64,000 nt of DNA from Stichopus chloronotus (taxonomy: Eukaryota; Echinodermata; Holothuroidea; Aspidochirotida; Stichopodidae): the NCBI GenBank assembly GCA_021234535.1, contig CM037830.1:4810170-4874169 (forward strand), read 5' to 3'. This document shows, one piece after another, positions 36,801 through 49,778 of this stretch. The notes beneath the pieces are model-generated. The model was not told the DNA's origin and did not search any database. It saw only the letters and a program-made list of their open reading frames with translations. Position 1 is the stretch's first letter, and the number at the start of each line of letters is the position of its first letter. The translations under genes were made by a program, and so were the position numbers.

Positions 36801-39800
36801 ACTTTCTTGCAATATCATTGTATTTTTCCTTTTTGCCTCAAGTTTCTTATCAGCATTGTACAAACTTCAGACCTAAGAACATATATGTTTATCTTTTGTG
36901 ACAGCTAGTGTCTGTCTGCTTAAAGTTTGCATCTTTTTTGTATTTTATATGTTGCCAAAAGGAATAAATAAGTAAAAGCAATATAACAAAGAAAAAGGAT
37001 GTACAAATTACTTGCAATTTACCTAATCAACTTTAAAAACAGAAATTTTTAACACTTTAAAGTGACAGCTACTTTATCTGAAATTAAAATGTAATTCATG
37101 AAACTTTGACCTTTAACTTTTCCTTCTGCCTGACATTTTCTTCTCTGACATGTTACCAATTTGCAAGAGGCTGTTAATATCATTTGTGCAAAGTTGCATT
37201 GGTGTCATGATGTTTGTGTCAATGTTTGTGCTTTATCAAGATTAAATTCATTTAAATCACATTCCTCTGTTAGAAAGCTGTTTGGTAAACAACTCATTTT
37301 GGTGCTGATCTTTCCACCAACTCTCCTGCTCAAACTTAACTCCAGTTAGAAGTAGTTTCATAAGCCTGCAAAGTAATACATAAATCATGTGAGAAATTTG
37401 TTTTCATGAGATTCAGTTTGCAGCTTCATTATTTGTTAGTCAATTTTAGGGCGGAAAGAGTTTTCACTCCATTCCTGCGTCGTTATAATGATGTGATGTG
37501 ATGTGTCAGTTGAGACACGTATTCTAAATACCAGATGGTGCCATTTAAGTTAGTGTGCATTGAGTTTGCTAGCTTTTTAAGGATTAGGTTGTTTTGTGGG
37601 TTGCGATGACCTGAAAAGGGGTTAATCATGAAGTAAAAAAAATAAAAGTTGTCTGCAATGAATGTATAGGTATGCACATCAAAACATAATTGTAATGTTC
37701 TTTTCTGTTTGCAGGTAAATATTGGTGAGGCAGTTCCAGAGGTATAAATGCACAGTTTGTTTACCTAATTGTATGTTGCTGTAGCTTGTTGCATTTTACA
37801 CATCCACAAATTACTGCGATTGCAGCAGTTTGATTTACCAAATTAAAATGTGTTTTTTGCTACTATTAATAGTGCAATGATACAACTGGTGACTGACAGC
37901 GGTGGGATTTTGAATAATGCAAGTCAGTTAAAGTTCTGTACGTTAGGGAAAGTGTTTGACATTGGTGTTGAATATTCATTGTCACCTGGTCACATTGATT
38001 GGAGATTGAAAATGTGAAAGCTTTGAAATCATTCCCCTGAATTACACATGATGTTGGGAAATGCAATTGTTGACAGGAGTAAAGATAGTGAGATAGAAAG
38101 AGGAATATAATTTAACATGTGTACATTATTTTATTTTAGAGGGCAGTATCATTGTCTGATGGTGTCTTGTTAGGTCTATCATTGGGATCTCAGTAGTATG
38201 CTTTCTTCATATCATGCTATTGCATTTATACACTTTGTGGCAAGTCCTTCATCACCATGTTGGTTTCATGTGATAATACTACTCTGTTTCACTACTGAGC
38301 CACCATAGCTGTTGTTCTTTCAGTCATTAACCTTTAGTGATTACATTGGTGGAAAGTTTTTCTCTATTAACTGTTCTTTTCTGTGATTAATTATTATATC
38401 TGAACAAGTGCTTAAACTGTACATCTTGAATGGTTTGATGAAAGAAAACATTTAAGCAAAATAGTTATTATATTTGGTGTGAAGGCTGCTTATGTCTATG
38501 AGAATCACCAGGAAATCGTGGAACAAGTAAGAAGATTAAGATGGGTGGGGTATAACACAATAGGAAGCATGGGATATAAAATCATTAGCAGTAGCACAGA
38601 GCTTCATTTAAGATTTGGTTTTCCTGAGCAAAACATTGTGAATTCATACTTTTATCTCAAGTCAGTTATATATGCAACGTAAAAGCATGTGAAGTGTCGA
38701 CAAAGACACCGAAGTACGGACGTGGTCAGTGTTCGAGGCAAATTCCAAATGCTGTAACATAAGTAACATTTTTAGGTCTTACAGTTCTTCTCAGTTGTTG
38801 CCCTGTTTTTTTTCAGCAGTGTCTTGACTGACTTTAAAGACCAGTTGGTGCTTTGAAGAGTATTTCTGTTTGTGAAGTAGTATCCAACAGCTGAATCAAC
38901 AGCTGTGAAGGTTAGGTTTCGAATGTAAGAGAGATTAAACAAGTTTCATTCCTGTGTAGACTGTTCTGGATTTGGGACCATACTTGTCAAACGAGTAATG
39001 TTCGGTTGTTTTTTACTTGTGAAAAGATGGATGGTAAATGCTTGCATTTGCATGTGGCACAGGGCAATGGAAAATGTCTTTCCTTCTTTACTTTCAGTGA
39101 CATGTTGATCGTGTTCTCAATCAAAGGAGAAAGTTCCCCCAAGCATAGCTTTGTAAAGATTAATTGTGATTTGTAACAGCTTGTTGTTTAAAACTCTAAC
39201 CTTATTTTGTAGAAAGTCTCTGCCTTGTTTCCCCTTACTTTGTTTGGATTTGTGGCGATCTAACCCTCAGTGTTTGGATTAATGTAATGTGACTTATGTT
39301 TGAGCTTTGGTTGTCAATGTTGAAAAGTGTGTGCTGTGGCTATAAAGCATTGCACAAGTCGATGTATTTGTGGTTTTCTAACAAATTGCTTGTCTCAAAG
39401 TGAAGAGAGATTTTTTGAAAAACTGAAACGGTGGAAGAAGAAAAAGAAATGGTTCCGGTCGTTCATCTCAAATGGCATTATTAAAAAGTCACCATATTCC
39501 TCATGGAGCAAAGCGAACTTCCCATTAGCCCAGATGTGGTCCAAAGATACCATTTTTTGTCCATCTTATCATATCTAGCAAGTTGGAAGCCTTTGTAGTT
39601 CATTTCCCCATTGCTGTTTTAGCACTCCAGTTATGGTCAGGTGTGCGCTTGTGAAGATGTACAATTTCAGTGATATACGTCCATGCAAAGAGTTTCTGTG
39701 ATTTCACAGAAACCCATTTTTGCCAGCCCTCCTCTAATTCCTCCTAGTCACCCTTCCACACCCTAGTTTTCGTTGAATAGTCCAGTGACATGTTGAAAGT

Positions 39801-42800
39801 GTCATTTTGTGTTTGATAAGTGTTTCTTTGTAATACGAATAGCAACAGTTCAAGTGTTGAATGCGATAATGATATAGTATATACCAATTAAATCTGCTTA
39901 CAAACATACATTGTACATACCGTCACAAATTGGCTCTCTTGGCTTTCCATGCAGGAAGTAAAAGGGACATGTTATTCTCAAGTGTGTTTACCAGTGCCAA
40001 CCCTTTGCTTGCATTGTCTTTAATTTATATGTTACTAAGAATCCCAGGTGGAGATTCGTTGAAAGTGGTAACATACAGTACTTAGTAAACTTGCAATGAT
40101 TTCATGAAAACCATATAGTAGCCTTGTCAAGTGTGATGTGTTTATATTGGATAGAATTCTATAACCAGTCTGCTGCTTAGATGAAATCCATTATGCTTCC
40201 TATCATCACAGTTGAACAATAGCAAGCTCAGCAAAGTATTGGTTGTTGTTGAAGATAATCTTGAACACCAACGGCAGACACAAGAAGCACCTGAAATCTA
40301 AATCACTTCATTGGAAATACCTGAACAGCACTTTGTTTAGTTTGTTGAGCAACTGTAACTGTAACAACTGTAACTGTAACAACTTCTTTTCTTGATAACT
40401 ATCCCCTCTGAAATCTGGAAGGTGGAAGAAATTCTCTGTGCAAGCTGGTTTTGGTCTAGGTGATATGGGTTTAAGTTGTGAGAGTAACATTAAGGACAAA
40501 ATGCAGCAAAGCATCATTACTCTACCATTATGTCTATCATTACTCTGAACCAAGACTGACATCGTCAGTATATTTAAAAGAGAGCTGAAAAATGTTAATC
40601 ATCTCTGAAACAGAATCATGCCGGGATCACCTTCAACAAAGAAAGGTGACAGCTACTGTATTGGTCAATCTTTCTGCTCACCCATAACTATTACTTTCAT
40701 GTTTTAAACACATATCACCTTAGTCACATGCTGCCAGCTATCTTCAATCATTCCTTGTAGATATTCAAACTTTGCCATCTTCTTTGCTTACTACTTTCAT
40801 CTGTAATAGCTCCATTGTGCATTTTAGTAGTTGTCAGATACTGATTACCCTCTTTCATAGTGTTATTATCAGTAGTGTCAGTCTGTTCACTTCTATTAAA
40901 CCTGTGCAGTAGTTGAGACATGTCACACAACACCGGTTGTCACTCATAATGTACCTATCTCCCTTTTCCTTTGTCCAACTGGAAACCTTTGTGCATGTTT
41001 TGCCATGGTAAGATTCTAACCCTTAAATTAAGCAATCCTGCAGTGAATATGGTAAGGCTGGATAGGAATCCAGGAAAGGGATTCTGAGAAACTTCACCAA
41101 AACATTTTATACTAGTTAGAATAAATGTATGTTGTAAATCTGCAGTAAGTTTTGAAATAAATTCTGTGAAGTTAATGTTTGAGATAAAGTAGCAGAACAG
41201 CTAAATAGTTTATCAGACCATGATTGTACTGATGTTATAGCGGAAGTGTGTGTTCATATAACGAGGGAGTTGCTACTGAGAAGGAGACCGAACAGAAAAT
41301 TTCAATACTGCTAAGTTGTGTTGCTGGCTCAAAGGTATTTCATTTCTCCATCAGCGATTCAGTTCAATAGCAGTCATCTAGCAATGACAGTTAAGTCAAC
41401 TAATCCTTAAAAAATTAGCTCGTTCAGAACGATGCTTTGAAACGTTGGTTTATGCCAACAATGTTTTCAGAGCAGGTGGCACAAAACTGGAAATGACTGT
41501 TAACTGACTTGAATAAAAACATTTAGGCTTTTCGTAAGAAGAGATGACACTCAAATGAGAGAAAGAGGTAGAAATCATTTTTTCTTTTTTTTTTCACAAA
41601 CTAGGAAAGAATTTTCTGGATGTTTCCTGAAATAGTCAATTATGGATTCTGTTTCATGTTTTAGTTTGCAACCTTAATGTAATATTGTTATACGCCCCAC
41701 CGAGCGTCGAAAGACCAAATAATTGTATATTTCCCTGATGACTGGTAATGTTTTTGCAGTGAAGAAGACTAACTGTGAATGTAGCAGAGGACAACTGTCA
41801 TTGTGTGTTCACCTTCTTATTCCGTATAGGCCGTATAGAAATGTCAAGAATGCACACATAAACAAGATTACTGTGTGAGCTTGGCAGCACAAACCCTAGT
41901 TTACATCTCCTTAGACAACTCACTGATAAAACAGCATTGGCAGTATGTTTAGGTGGTCACTTCACCATTAAATGTTGGGTGATAACCTTCCTATTCTGGT
42001 GGAAAACATACAGGCTTTCAAGTGATCCATGCATCCTACTTTCTCCGACATTTTGGACCTTCTAGCCTTTTTATTTTTTCATAAAAATTCTACATTATCT
42101 TGCATTATCTTTTTTTTTTTTACTTGCCTCATCTACAAGAAAAGATAGAAAAAAGAAAAACTGTTGACAATCTTCATCAAAGGGTACATAATAGCCAATT
42201 GTAATAAGGGGGTGGGTGGAGAAAGGAGTGTGGTGGTCAAGTTTGTGAGGGTTTAAAATTGAAATGTGGTAACACATTGTAGCAGTTGGTATCAGGTATT
42301 GAATGAAAATTACTCTATAGTCTGAATAAGACCTACTTTTGTTCTGCTGTTGATCTGCGTAATCCTAATTTTCTCCTAATTTATTGAGAATTATTATCGT
42401 ACTTTTATCCCACTTTTTGCCTTGTTCCACTCGACAGCCTGAGAGGTAGCATTGATCGGGTTACACAGGGTGTCTCTTGTTTGTATTTATACTCTGTGTG
42501 CAGTGCATAGTTTGATTTGAACAAGGTAAAAGCTAGTGCTTTCTCTTCATTCAAACTGAGCTGTATTTGTTTGACATAACGCAGTTTCAGTATTTCACAC
42601 TGAAGGATAATTTAAGGAAGGAAAGTTTACCACTTTCTATGTTGAGTTTAGATAACTCCTTGAAGTGCACTGGTCACAAAATGTTTCTCCTGACACTGCA
42701 ACACCTGTCCAGTGGACAGTGACCATACTGCAGTCATGCTTCATGTCTTTGATGTATTAAATGTGCTTTACCAGGCACAAACAGTGACTTCTGTATCCCA

Positions 42801-45800
42801 AGTTCAGCATGTTTGCTGACTTATGAAATATGTCATGATGTTTGTAACATTGTGCCCATACCTGGATTAAAAGAAGAACCTGATTGCCACTCTTTTTGCC
42901 TCGTCCCAAGTTTAAACTGAAGGCTGAGTGGATAGGTTTAGTGGTAATCCTGGTGACTAAGATGCCTAAAATTTCTGAACTATTCCTACACCCAAATTTC
43001 ACGAAAAGGTAGTCCCTCAGACAACTAGATCAGTTTATGCATCAACCAAATTTACATTTTATTAAAAATATTTGAACCATAATAATTAAATTTGGCCATG
43101 GCTTTGTGATGTTAATAGTACAACACAAGTTGATTCACAGTAAAGCAATCTAGCAGAGTGTTGATTTTTGTATCTGCACAGTAATAATGACGTAAGTTTG
43201 TTGGGATGTGTAATACCGTACACTTGAAAATGAAGACCACATTTTGGAGCGTGATTCATCCTCCGAAAGCTGACCGAAATTTACTTCAATCTAAAAAGAA
43301 TTTTTTTTCATGTCATTACTGAAGCTAGCTGAAGCTTATCTTTTCATGTATTTGTCCCTGTAATACATATAAGTTTCATAGTTCAAGGGATTGTTTGTGA
43401 GTGGTATGATTGAGATCTCTCTTGTAATTATGGTGACATCAATTCATCTACTGTAGTCACCTTCAACCTTGAGTGAATTTATTCATCATCTGTATCATGT
43501 CCTTTAACAGTGGAGTTATGCTGTAGCAGGTATAACAGAAGTACCACCCGTAGCCTTGCTACCAAATTTTATAGTTCAGAAGAAAGTTCTCAAGCCATTG
43601 AAGTTTCAGACTGGAGGAACCATCCTGGTAAGTTTGTGAAAGTGTTTTGAAAATGTATGTATGTAATCTCCGCATTTTGAATTTAGAACAACTGGCATCA
43701 GGTGTCGCAGTTTTTTTTATCAGTTTCGACATCCGAACAAACTAGCAACTAGTACAAGTTTTTATCTGGTAGGCATGTCTGCCATTGCTAATTTGAAGAG
43801 TTACTGGTTGTTTCTACTATTTTTGGTAGAAAAACGAAACTTTTTCTTCTCGTCAATATTAGGCTAACTGAAGATAATTTCATTCTGTATGTATTTGTCG
43901 CTGTATAACATCTGTCTTTTGAAGAAAAGGAGTTTGGCATTTTTTAAGTTTACCTTTTTCATTTGTTTTGAGGCTGCTAAACTTGCTTTAGAGAGAGGAT
44001 GGGCCATAAACATCGGTGGAGGGTTTCACCATTGCTCGAGTGCAAGAGGCGGGGGTTTCTGTGCCTATGCAGACATCAGTCTAGGAATCACCTTCCTGAG
44101 AAAGATGAAACTGATCAAGAAAGCCATGATTGTCGACCTGGATGCTCACCAGGGGAATGGCCATGAGAGAGATTTCATCGAAATGAGGAGAGACATTTAC
44201 ATAATGGATGTTTACAACAGAGAAATATACCCCCACGATGGATATGCAAAACGTAGGGCGATCATTACGACCTCTCCTCTTTTTAAGTTTTGAGTCAAAG
44301 TACAACTTGACTATCTAATGCATTTGCAATGAATATACCATCCATTACAGTTAGTTTGGTACATGTTCATATTTGAAGTTAAAGATATTTTTTCTGTGGC
44401 AGATGGTATTAGGAAAATTAAAGGATAGATCTATCACTTTTGGTACCACATCTGTCAGAAAGATTGTTTCGTGATCCTATCTTGTGAATGCAGGTGAAAA
44501 TATTGTGGATGGACGAGCCCTTACCAATCAATGAATGAAATTAAAGATCTTGAGATTGCTTATACAGTTTTTTCACTATTCTAGGAGAAACACAGATCTG
44601 GTGACCATACTGTTTTTTGTTGAATTTTTGAAATTTGTTGTAATTATGCCAGTATGCTTTTTATGGTATGATACATCTTTTTCATGAATTCTTCTGTATT
44701 GAAGGGAAAATTTGTAAACTGAAAACAAGAAATAAGAAAATAGCTTGGTGCAAAAATACTGAAAGGAATTGCATGGTTGTATGTTCCAGTTTTGAGTCTT
44801 TTTTCCTTTTTTTCAGAATTGTGTAGTATTGCCTTGTGAGTTGTGTTTATTGTTTGTGAAAGGATGCCAGCTTTGTGAATGACCCTTGTAATCTTCCAAC
44901 AAATTATAACATTGTACAGTTTTAGTCCTATACATGTAGATGATTATTTGGAGTGTATTATATTAAGTTATATCTTCATACGTTTTGATCAGGTGGAATA
45001 TCTAGAAAAGTAGAGCTGGAGTCCTTTACAGGGGATGACGTGTACCTGCCGCTAGTCAAAAGGTATTTTATTACAGTTTACTATATATGAAGATAAACTG
45101 ATGTAAATAGTCAATATAAATCATTTACTTGTATAGTCAATAACATGAAAGCAATTTATGTTACCGCATTTTAGGGATTAAGTTAAAAAATTATTTCATC
45201 AATTGTGGGTGTGTATGGATGGTGGGGGGGGGGGGGGAATGGATGGGGAGTAGTCAGATATCAAGAGAATGCAAAAGTGTGCTGAATAGACCTGACATTT
45301 AGATCCTTATTTGTCAGGATGATTTGTAAAAGCAAAATGACAAGACACAGGATGAGCAAGCACATGTGTATGATTCTGATGCAGAAAGTAGTCAAATCAA
45401 TTGGTAATTGATAAAAGAAAAAGGTATGTGAAGAGATGACAAGAAGTCAAGGGAAGAAAGTAAACTGTGGAGAGATGAGAGGAATAAAAGGAGAAGGGAT
45501 TAGGGAAGCTTGGGACCAGTAAAAGCAAGCAGAGAAAAAAAAAGAACAATGATCACATTTGGAGGAATCAAGTAAAGACATTATTACGCAACAACCTCTT
45601 TGACTGTTTTTTACCAAAAAATGGCATTCACGATTGTGGTTGAGATCAGATTTGCTTTTCCCACTCATGCTCTTCTAATCTGTTCAGAGAGTCAAAACCA
45701 GAAGGAATTTCTTTTGTTTTGATCCAGTCATCATTGGCTTTCTTTTCTTTCCATTTTCACTTTTTTTGCAGACATCTGGCCAATGCAATAGCCGAATTCC

Positions 45801-47323
45801 AGCCGGATATAATTTTCTACAATGCAGGGACAGATTGCCTTGTAGGGGACCCACTTGGAAGACTGTCTGTATCTGCAGAAGTGAGTGTCACAAGTCAATT
45901 GTTTGTTGTTTTTGTGTGTGTGTGTGTGTGTGTGTGCATATTCTATTTTAGCCCAATGAATTAGATGCTAGAAAACAGCAATGTAGGCTGCAAGAGGATA
46001 CCTAAATGGCATAAATGAAAGCATGTGTCAAGTATTGGGATCATGCATTTGGCATAAATATGTTGATTATGACTTTTACTCCAGGACATAAACTTTGATC
46101 GTAAGTTTCAAAATTTCAAGCATCAATTAAAAGAAGTAAAGAAAATACTGTAGTAAGTTTGTAACAGCAAACCAGGTGTGTCATGATTTTGTCAAATTTC
46201 CTTCGGCTTAAAGCTGGAATATGAGTTGTACTGGCAGCCGTTTGGTCATCTATCTTTGTTATGCATCAGCGTTTCAGCGAAGAGAAAGTATGGGAAAATA
46301 TCACCTGTCACAAAATTTGAAAGAGATCTATGCATTCATCTTCCAGATATTTGAATATGAAACCTGTCCTGACATTTTTTTGGCGCTTCAGAATTCAGAC
46401 TCTCCAAGAAAGCCTAGCTGTCAATTATTGCTACTTGAAATTGAACAGATCAATGGGAATGGATATGAATATTCATGTATCCAAAATGAGGCTTAAACAA
46501 TGGTTTTTTTTTTTTTTTTTTAAGCGGCTGCAACACATTTGACTTCCAGTGACAAACTATGACCAATTGTCAACTTACATCAAACAGGAATTTACTGACA
46601 TACATCCATTTCTTACATAAACATGTATCAGTAAGGCATAAAAATGACCATTCTGACATAAAATGCCAATGTCCTGCATCATAGTCAATATTTGAGCACT
46701 TGGCTCTCCCATCTCCAAACAACAAAATACTGAGTGCAGATGAACTATTACTGCTAAAGTGATCTTTCTTCTGTGGTCTTCTGAAATGATAAAAATCTTT
46801 GCAAGATGTCCCTTTGAACAAAATACCTTTGGTGAGGTATTAAAGTCAGTTACCCATCTCATGCTCATGTATCAGTGTTGACCCAAGTTTGCCTCATTGA
46901 TAACTTCAACAAATAAAAGTTGCTAATTGTATGGAAGTTTTTGAAATTTACAGCATAATGTCTAGAGCCAATGGCTTGTCTGCTTTCATTGCTGGTAAAC
47001 ATCTCCAGAGATGGATAACAGCATATAATGAAATAGAATGAGTTGCTCCAATGTCTGGTATAGGTATATTCTGTGTACCAATATTGTCTGCAACTTATCA
47101 CTTGTTTTTTAATCTTTCTGTTTGATAAAAGGGAATCATTCAAAGAGATGAGATGGTCTTTGAATGGGCCAGACATAGCCATTCCATACCCATTGTTATG
47201 GTTACCTCTGGTGGATATCAGCAGAAGACCGGGCCAGTCATCGCGCAGTCGATTCTAAATTTACGGAGGAAGAAACTTGTGAGCTGCACCGCTGCAGAAG
47301 AGTACATTAAAGGATCAAGATGA
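30847..47323 (+). CDS. HDAC11: HDAC11, class IV histone deacetylase (369 aa, 8 coding exons)
   Basis: Exons are 30847-30881, 34236-34441, 35466-35566, 43511-43627, 43973-44252, 44993-45062, 45772-45880 and 47132-47323. All junctions are GT/AG and in phase. HDAC11 is a zinc hydrolase that removes acetyl and, efficiently, long-chain fatty-acyl groups from lysine. Catalytic residues are all present: HH at 172-173 in GGGFHHCSS, Asp210 and His212 in DLDAHQGNGHE, Asp291 in YNAGTD, and Tyr335 in SGGYQ. Flanking matches include WPIVY, GLEKLHPFDSGKWGK, EEDLLVVH, RGGGFCAYADI and DIYIMDVYNR. The protein is slightly longer than human HDAC11 (347 aa), mainly because about 29 acidic residues precede WPIVY. 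The first coding exon supplies only 12 residues and lies 3.3 kb upstream of exon 2, so an alternative start is conceivable. Intron 3 is 7.9 kb. A candidate AATAAA lies at 48651. Confidence 0.97.
31200..31362 (-). pseudogene. CR1-like non-LTR retrotransposon, 3' end fragment (copy a)
   Basis: Minus-strand translation gives pieces such as SRTRGYQLKF, LDIRKYSFSQ and TEWNNLSQQL, the usual C-terminal pattern after the reverse transcriptase of CR1/Jockey-type elements. It is short, 5'-truncated and lies in HDAC11 intron 1 in antisense orientation. Confidence 0.5.
31390..31832 (-). pseudogene. CR1-like non-LTR retrotransposon, 3' end fragment (copy b)
   Basis: A 132-codon-plus frame on the minus strand reads through VQRRFTKMIPELL, RLQRLHLKTLETKRIHSDMI, VYKLVHGFEDI, LNLRKNFFSQRVVDTWNSLP and a C-terminal tail ending PPPVYP. 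This is the conserved end of ORF2 in CR1/Jockey-clade LINEs. The reverse transcriptase and endonuclease domains are absent. It sits head to tail with copy a and differs from it, so the two are not a simple duplication. Confidence 0.75.
33050..33670 (-). pseudogene. Penelope-like retroelement remnant with GIY-YIG endonuclease end
   Basis: Minus-strand frames give CNKPHCQVC, FLTCDSSNVVYVLVCCKC, KGYYIGK, and, after a frameshift near 33370, INHHKQTIRSN, CILLGSNKSQQARHAAEIKW and GLNRHLGQLR. The order Cys pairs, VVYVLVC, GYYIGK and a downstream E-containing helix is that of the GIY-YIG domain in Penelope-like elements. The Tyr-Ile-Gly core is present. The frameshift and missing reverse transcriptase mark it as dead. 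It lies in HDAC11 intron 1, antisense to the gene. Confidence 0.7.
33736..34075 (+). repeat. Direct repeat of about 335 bp, copy 1 (HDAC11 intron 1)
   Basis: It starts at ACTTGCAG and ends at GAAAAGACTGTAAATG. It aligns nearly end to end with 36048-36382 with modest divergence. It ends about 160 bp before HDAC11 exon 2. Confidence 0.85.
36048..36382 (+). repeat. Direct repeat of about 335 bp, copy 2 (HDAC11 intron 3)
   Basis: Partner of 33736-34075 in the same orientation. Shared landmarks include CCTGAACTCTTTG, GAAACTACAAAAAA, GAGGTTTAGTATAGGGAAGC and GGGAGCATTAGTCTGTGACA. HDAC11 exons 2 and 3 lie between the copies. Confidence 0.85.
36383..43510. other. HDAC11 intron 3, nothing further recognised
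   Basis: Over 7 kb of AT-rich intron. It holds a CAACTGTAACTGTAA-type microsatellite (about 40348-40383). The 83-codon frame at 39327 and others here lack family signatures and codon structure, and are not called. Confidence 0.4.
45222..45237. repeat. G homopolymer tract in HDAC11 intron 6
   Basis: A run of about 14 Gs interrupted only by its flanks. Similar long G or C runs occur near 6395, 6931, 12336, 26008 and 30207 and are frequent next to the MITE-like elements of this genome. Confidence 0.6.
45915..45936. repeat. (GT)n microsatellite in HDAC11 intron 7
   Basis: About ten GT dinucleotides lie 35 bp after the donor site of HDAC11 exon 7. Confidence 0.75.
46208..46560. mobile_element. 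Second copy of the 29127-type TIR element (HDAC11 intron 7)
   Basis: It starts TTAAAGCTGGAATATGAGTT like the 29127 copy and follows it through to the GTGACAAA word. The inverted right end (CAGCTTTAA) is missing, so this copy is truncated. A T tract near 46503-46521 replaces part of the interior. Confidence 0.65.
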
Positions 47324-47425
47324 AAGTTACTATAAGTCTTTAGAGAAGTTGGGTGACTTACGTACGAGGCTTATACTCAAACTTGTGTGCAATCTTTACT
47401 ATTCTGTATTAAACATCTGGCAGAT

Positions 47426-47782
47426 AAATTCAGTGGCTAGTGATCTGTTTGCTCTGCCAAGGGATCATTCTTGCAAATTCAGTCACTACCTGTTTGCTCT
47501 ACCCAACCATAGTCAGCACAAATTCAGTGGCTAGTGATCTGCTAGTTCTGGCCACGCATCACTATCACAAATGCAAGGCACTAATGATCTGTTTGCCCTG
47601 CCAAACAGTCATCAAGTCAGGAGCTAGTGATCTGTCTCAAATTCAGTCGCTAGCTGTCTGCTCTCTGCTCAAAGATCATGGCAGATTCAGAGGCTGGCGG
47701 TCTGTTTGCTCTGCCCTTGGTCATCATCATAGAGTGGCCAGCTATGGGTTTGTTCTGTCCAACTATTATCATAATTATCATC
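47426..47782 (+). repeat. Minisatellite of about 48-bp units just after the HDAC11 stop codon
   Basis: Units begin AAATTCAGTGGCTAGTGATC, continue CTGTTTGCTCTGCC and end near GATCATCA. Starts are near 47427, 47477, 47520, 47569, 47617, 47638, 47682 and 47732. Copies are diverged and some are shortened. The array lies about 100 bp after the stop and is probably in the 3' UTR. The 130-codon frame across it is a product of the repeat. Confidence 0.8.
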
Positions 47783-47832
47783 TCACGGTTGGTGTTTGTT
47801 CTGACAAAGGATCATCTTCTGCAGAACTTTGA

Positions 47833-49405
47833 CAGGGTGGTAATAGATACATCCCTTCTGACTGTTGCAGTAGCAGTATGTTATAGGTATGAAAGCTGTC
47901 TATGTGGGGCATGCTTATGAACTTGGGACACATACCAAGTTGGTTGTGTACAGCCGTGTTCATTATCAATAACAATGTTTTCGGAAGCTGTTAGTATATT
48001 AAAATGTCATGTATTGGAGTAATAAGAATGGTGCCAATAAGGAAAGTCGTCACAGAGATGAATGGGTTTAGCTAAAATGTTACCAGCTGTACATGATTGT
48101 ATCTCAAAGTAAGTCATACTACTGTTCTCTTTGCATTTGCTTCTAGCGATTGACTGACAAGACAATTAGTGTTTGTAACAAGTCAGAGAGCATGGTTGCC
48201 ATGGGTAACAATTTTGAAAGATAAGAAAGGTTTGCACAGAGCCTTAGTGCCATGATAGTAGACATTAACATAGTAAAGATGGCAGCCATAGATCAGCAAG
48301 ACTCTGTGTTACATAGCTAAAAGCCAAACACTTGCCAGAAATTTCAGAACTGAACTGGCTTAGGTTATGCTGAGTAGTTGAAGGACACTTTCTGTGATTA
48401 CGACTTATTTCTGGTTCTCTTTCATGCAGTGTTCGAAAAGAATTGTGCTTGCAAATGGGTTGTTAATTGTCCATGGCGACACATTTTTAAACAGTACTAA
48501 TGTTACTTTGATACCAACAACTAGAACAGTAAAATGTACTATGTGTGGAAGTTTGACCACACAGAGATTAATTTAGACAAGAAAACAAACCATTGACAAC
48601 TGCCATTTTAGGAGTTTTGTTATTGTGAAAGATGAAGAAGTGCCAACTAAAATAAATATTTAGTAATACCATAAAGATCTTGAATTCACTATTTAAAGAG
48701 AGATGTAAAGAATTCCTTACTTGTGTGGTATCTGATAAGACTTTAAGTCAAGTAATAGTTCAGTCTTTTGTAAGTAGCCAGACAGGTGTTGGGTGGGGAT
48801 TGGGTTTGTTGAGGGGGGGGGGATTATGGGTATAAATGATAACTTTAATTATGAACACCTTGCATGTTACAGTCTCATGTTTGGAGGTCTAAGAACTTTA
48901 AAATCCTTTGAGATGGAAGTCATAGTTGTTTTCCTAAACTGGGCAATGAGGAGGTATCGATGTTGACTTGCAATTATTTCATTAACATTCACTGCTAGGT
49001 GTATCGTCAATATTTAATTTCTTGGTGTTTGTCACTGCCTTTTGTTGCCTTGATGATACTAAACATTTTTGAAAACTTATATCACTGGATGAAGCAAATC
49101 AATATTTAATCACATGAAGGTTTATACATATGCATGAAACATACATGTGGTGAAGGGGTGAGACTTTCAAGAGTAATATAGTATATTGAGAAATATATAT
49201 TTTATTTGTAAAAAGAAATAAGTTGCTTGTAAATTTTGTGGAACCGCACTGCCCAAACTGTTTGATCTTACGATTCAGCCGGCTAGTTCTCTACTGTTTT
49301 GCAATGTATGGAAACAGTCTTGCACCTGATGTATACTATTAATGTTTTTGGTTGATTTGGAGCATTCACTTAAAAATTCTGTTGCTCTGCAAGGCCTACT
49401 TTAGT
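47833..49405. other. Downstream flank of HDAC11, no gene recognised
   Basis: Contains AATAAA at 48651-48656, a possible end of the HDAC11 transcript, and a G tract near 48816. No exon was found. Confidence 0.35.
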
Positions 49406-49778
49406 TAAAGGGGGAAATCAGGGTTTATTTTCACAATTTGTTTCACTACAATTCCCCACCGGTATCGTACAATGACTTATAACTAACAAATATGATCAAG
49501 ATTATCTCAAAACATGTGGACAGTTTTGAGAAACGTATAATCATATACAGGAGGCTGTCTTGTCTTGTACATAAACGTTTATTTTTTGTACCCGACAAAT
49601 ATTACGAGTTCTCATTCAACAGTAATTAACGCAATGATTACCGTTTCTTCTACCTTCAGACACCTCCCCAGCGTCTCTATATTTCCGTGAACAATCACTT
49701 TAGAACGAAAAATCAATTTTTCTCAGAATTTTCTCAGTCAAGAGAATTTTCTCAGTCAAACCCTGATTTCCCCTTTTA
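49406..49778. mobile_element. MITE with terminal inverted repeat of about 20 bp
   Basis: The left end TAAAGGGGGAAATCAGGGTT pairs with the inverted right end TAAAAGGGGAAATCAGGGTT with one mismatch. It is 373 bp and non-coding. Flanking TA dinucleotides fit a TA target, as in mariner or related superfamilies, but a longer duplication was not resolved. Near the right end a short direct repeat (GAATTTTCTCAGTCAA) is tandemly doubled. Confidence 0.8.

Noticed and set aside
37714..37740. Possible 27-bp micro-exon in HDAC11 intron 3 (CAG|...|GTATAA)
   Set aside because: Splice-like ends and an open frame exist, but exons 3 and 4 already join in phase with uninterrupted homology, so it is not needed.
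38731..38760. GTGTTCGAGGCAAATTCC resembling a tRNA T-arm/B box
   Set aside because: No matching acceptor stem, D-arm or A box could be built around it.
47440..47832. 130-codon plus-strand open frame after HDAC11
   Set aside because: It is generated by the repeat of about 48-bp units; the peptide repeats with the DNA and shows no domain.
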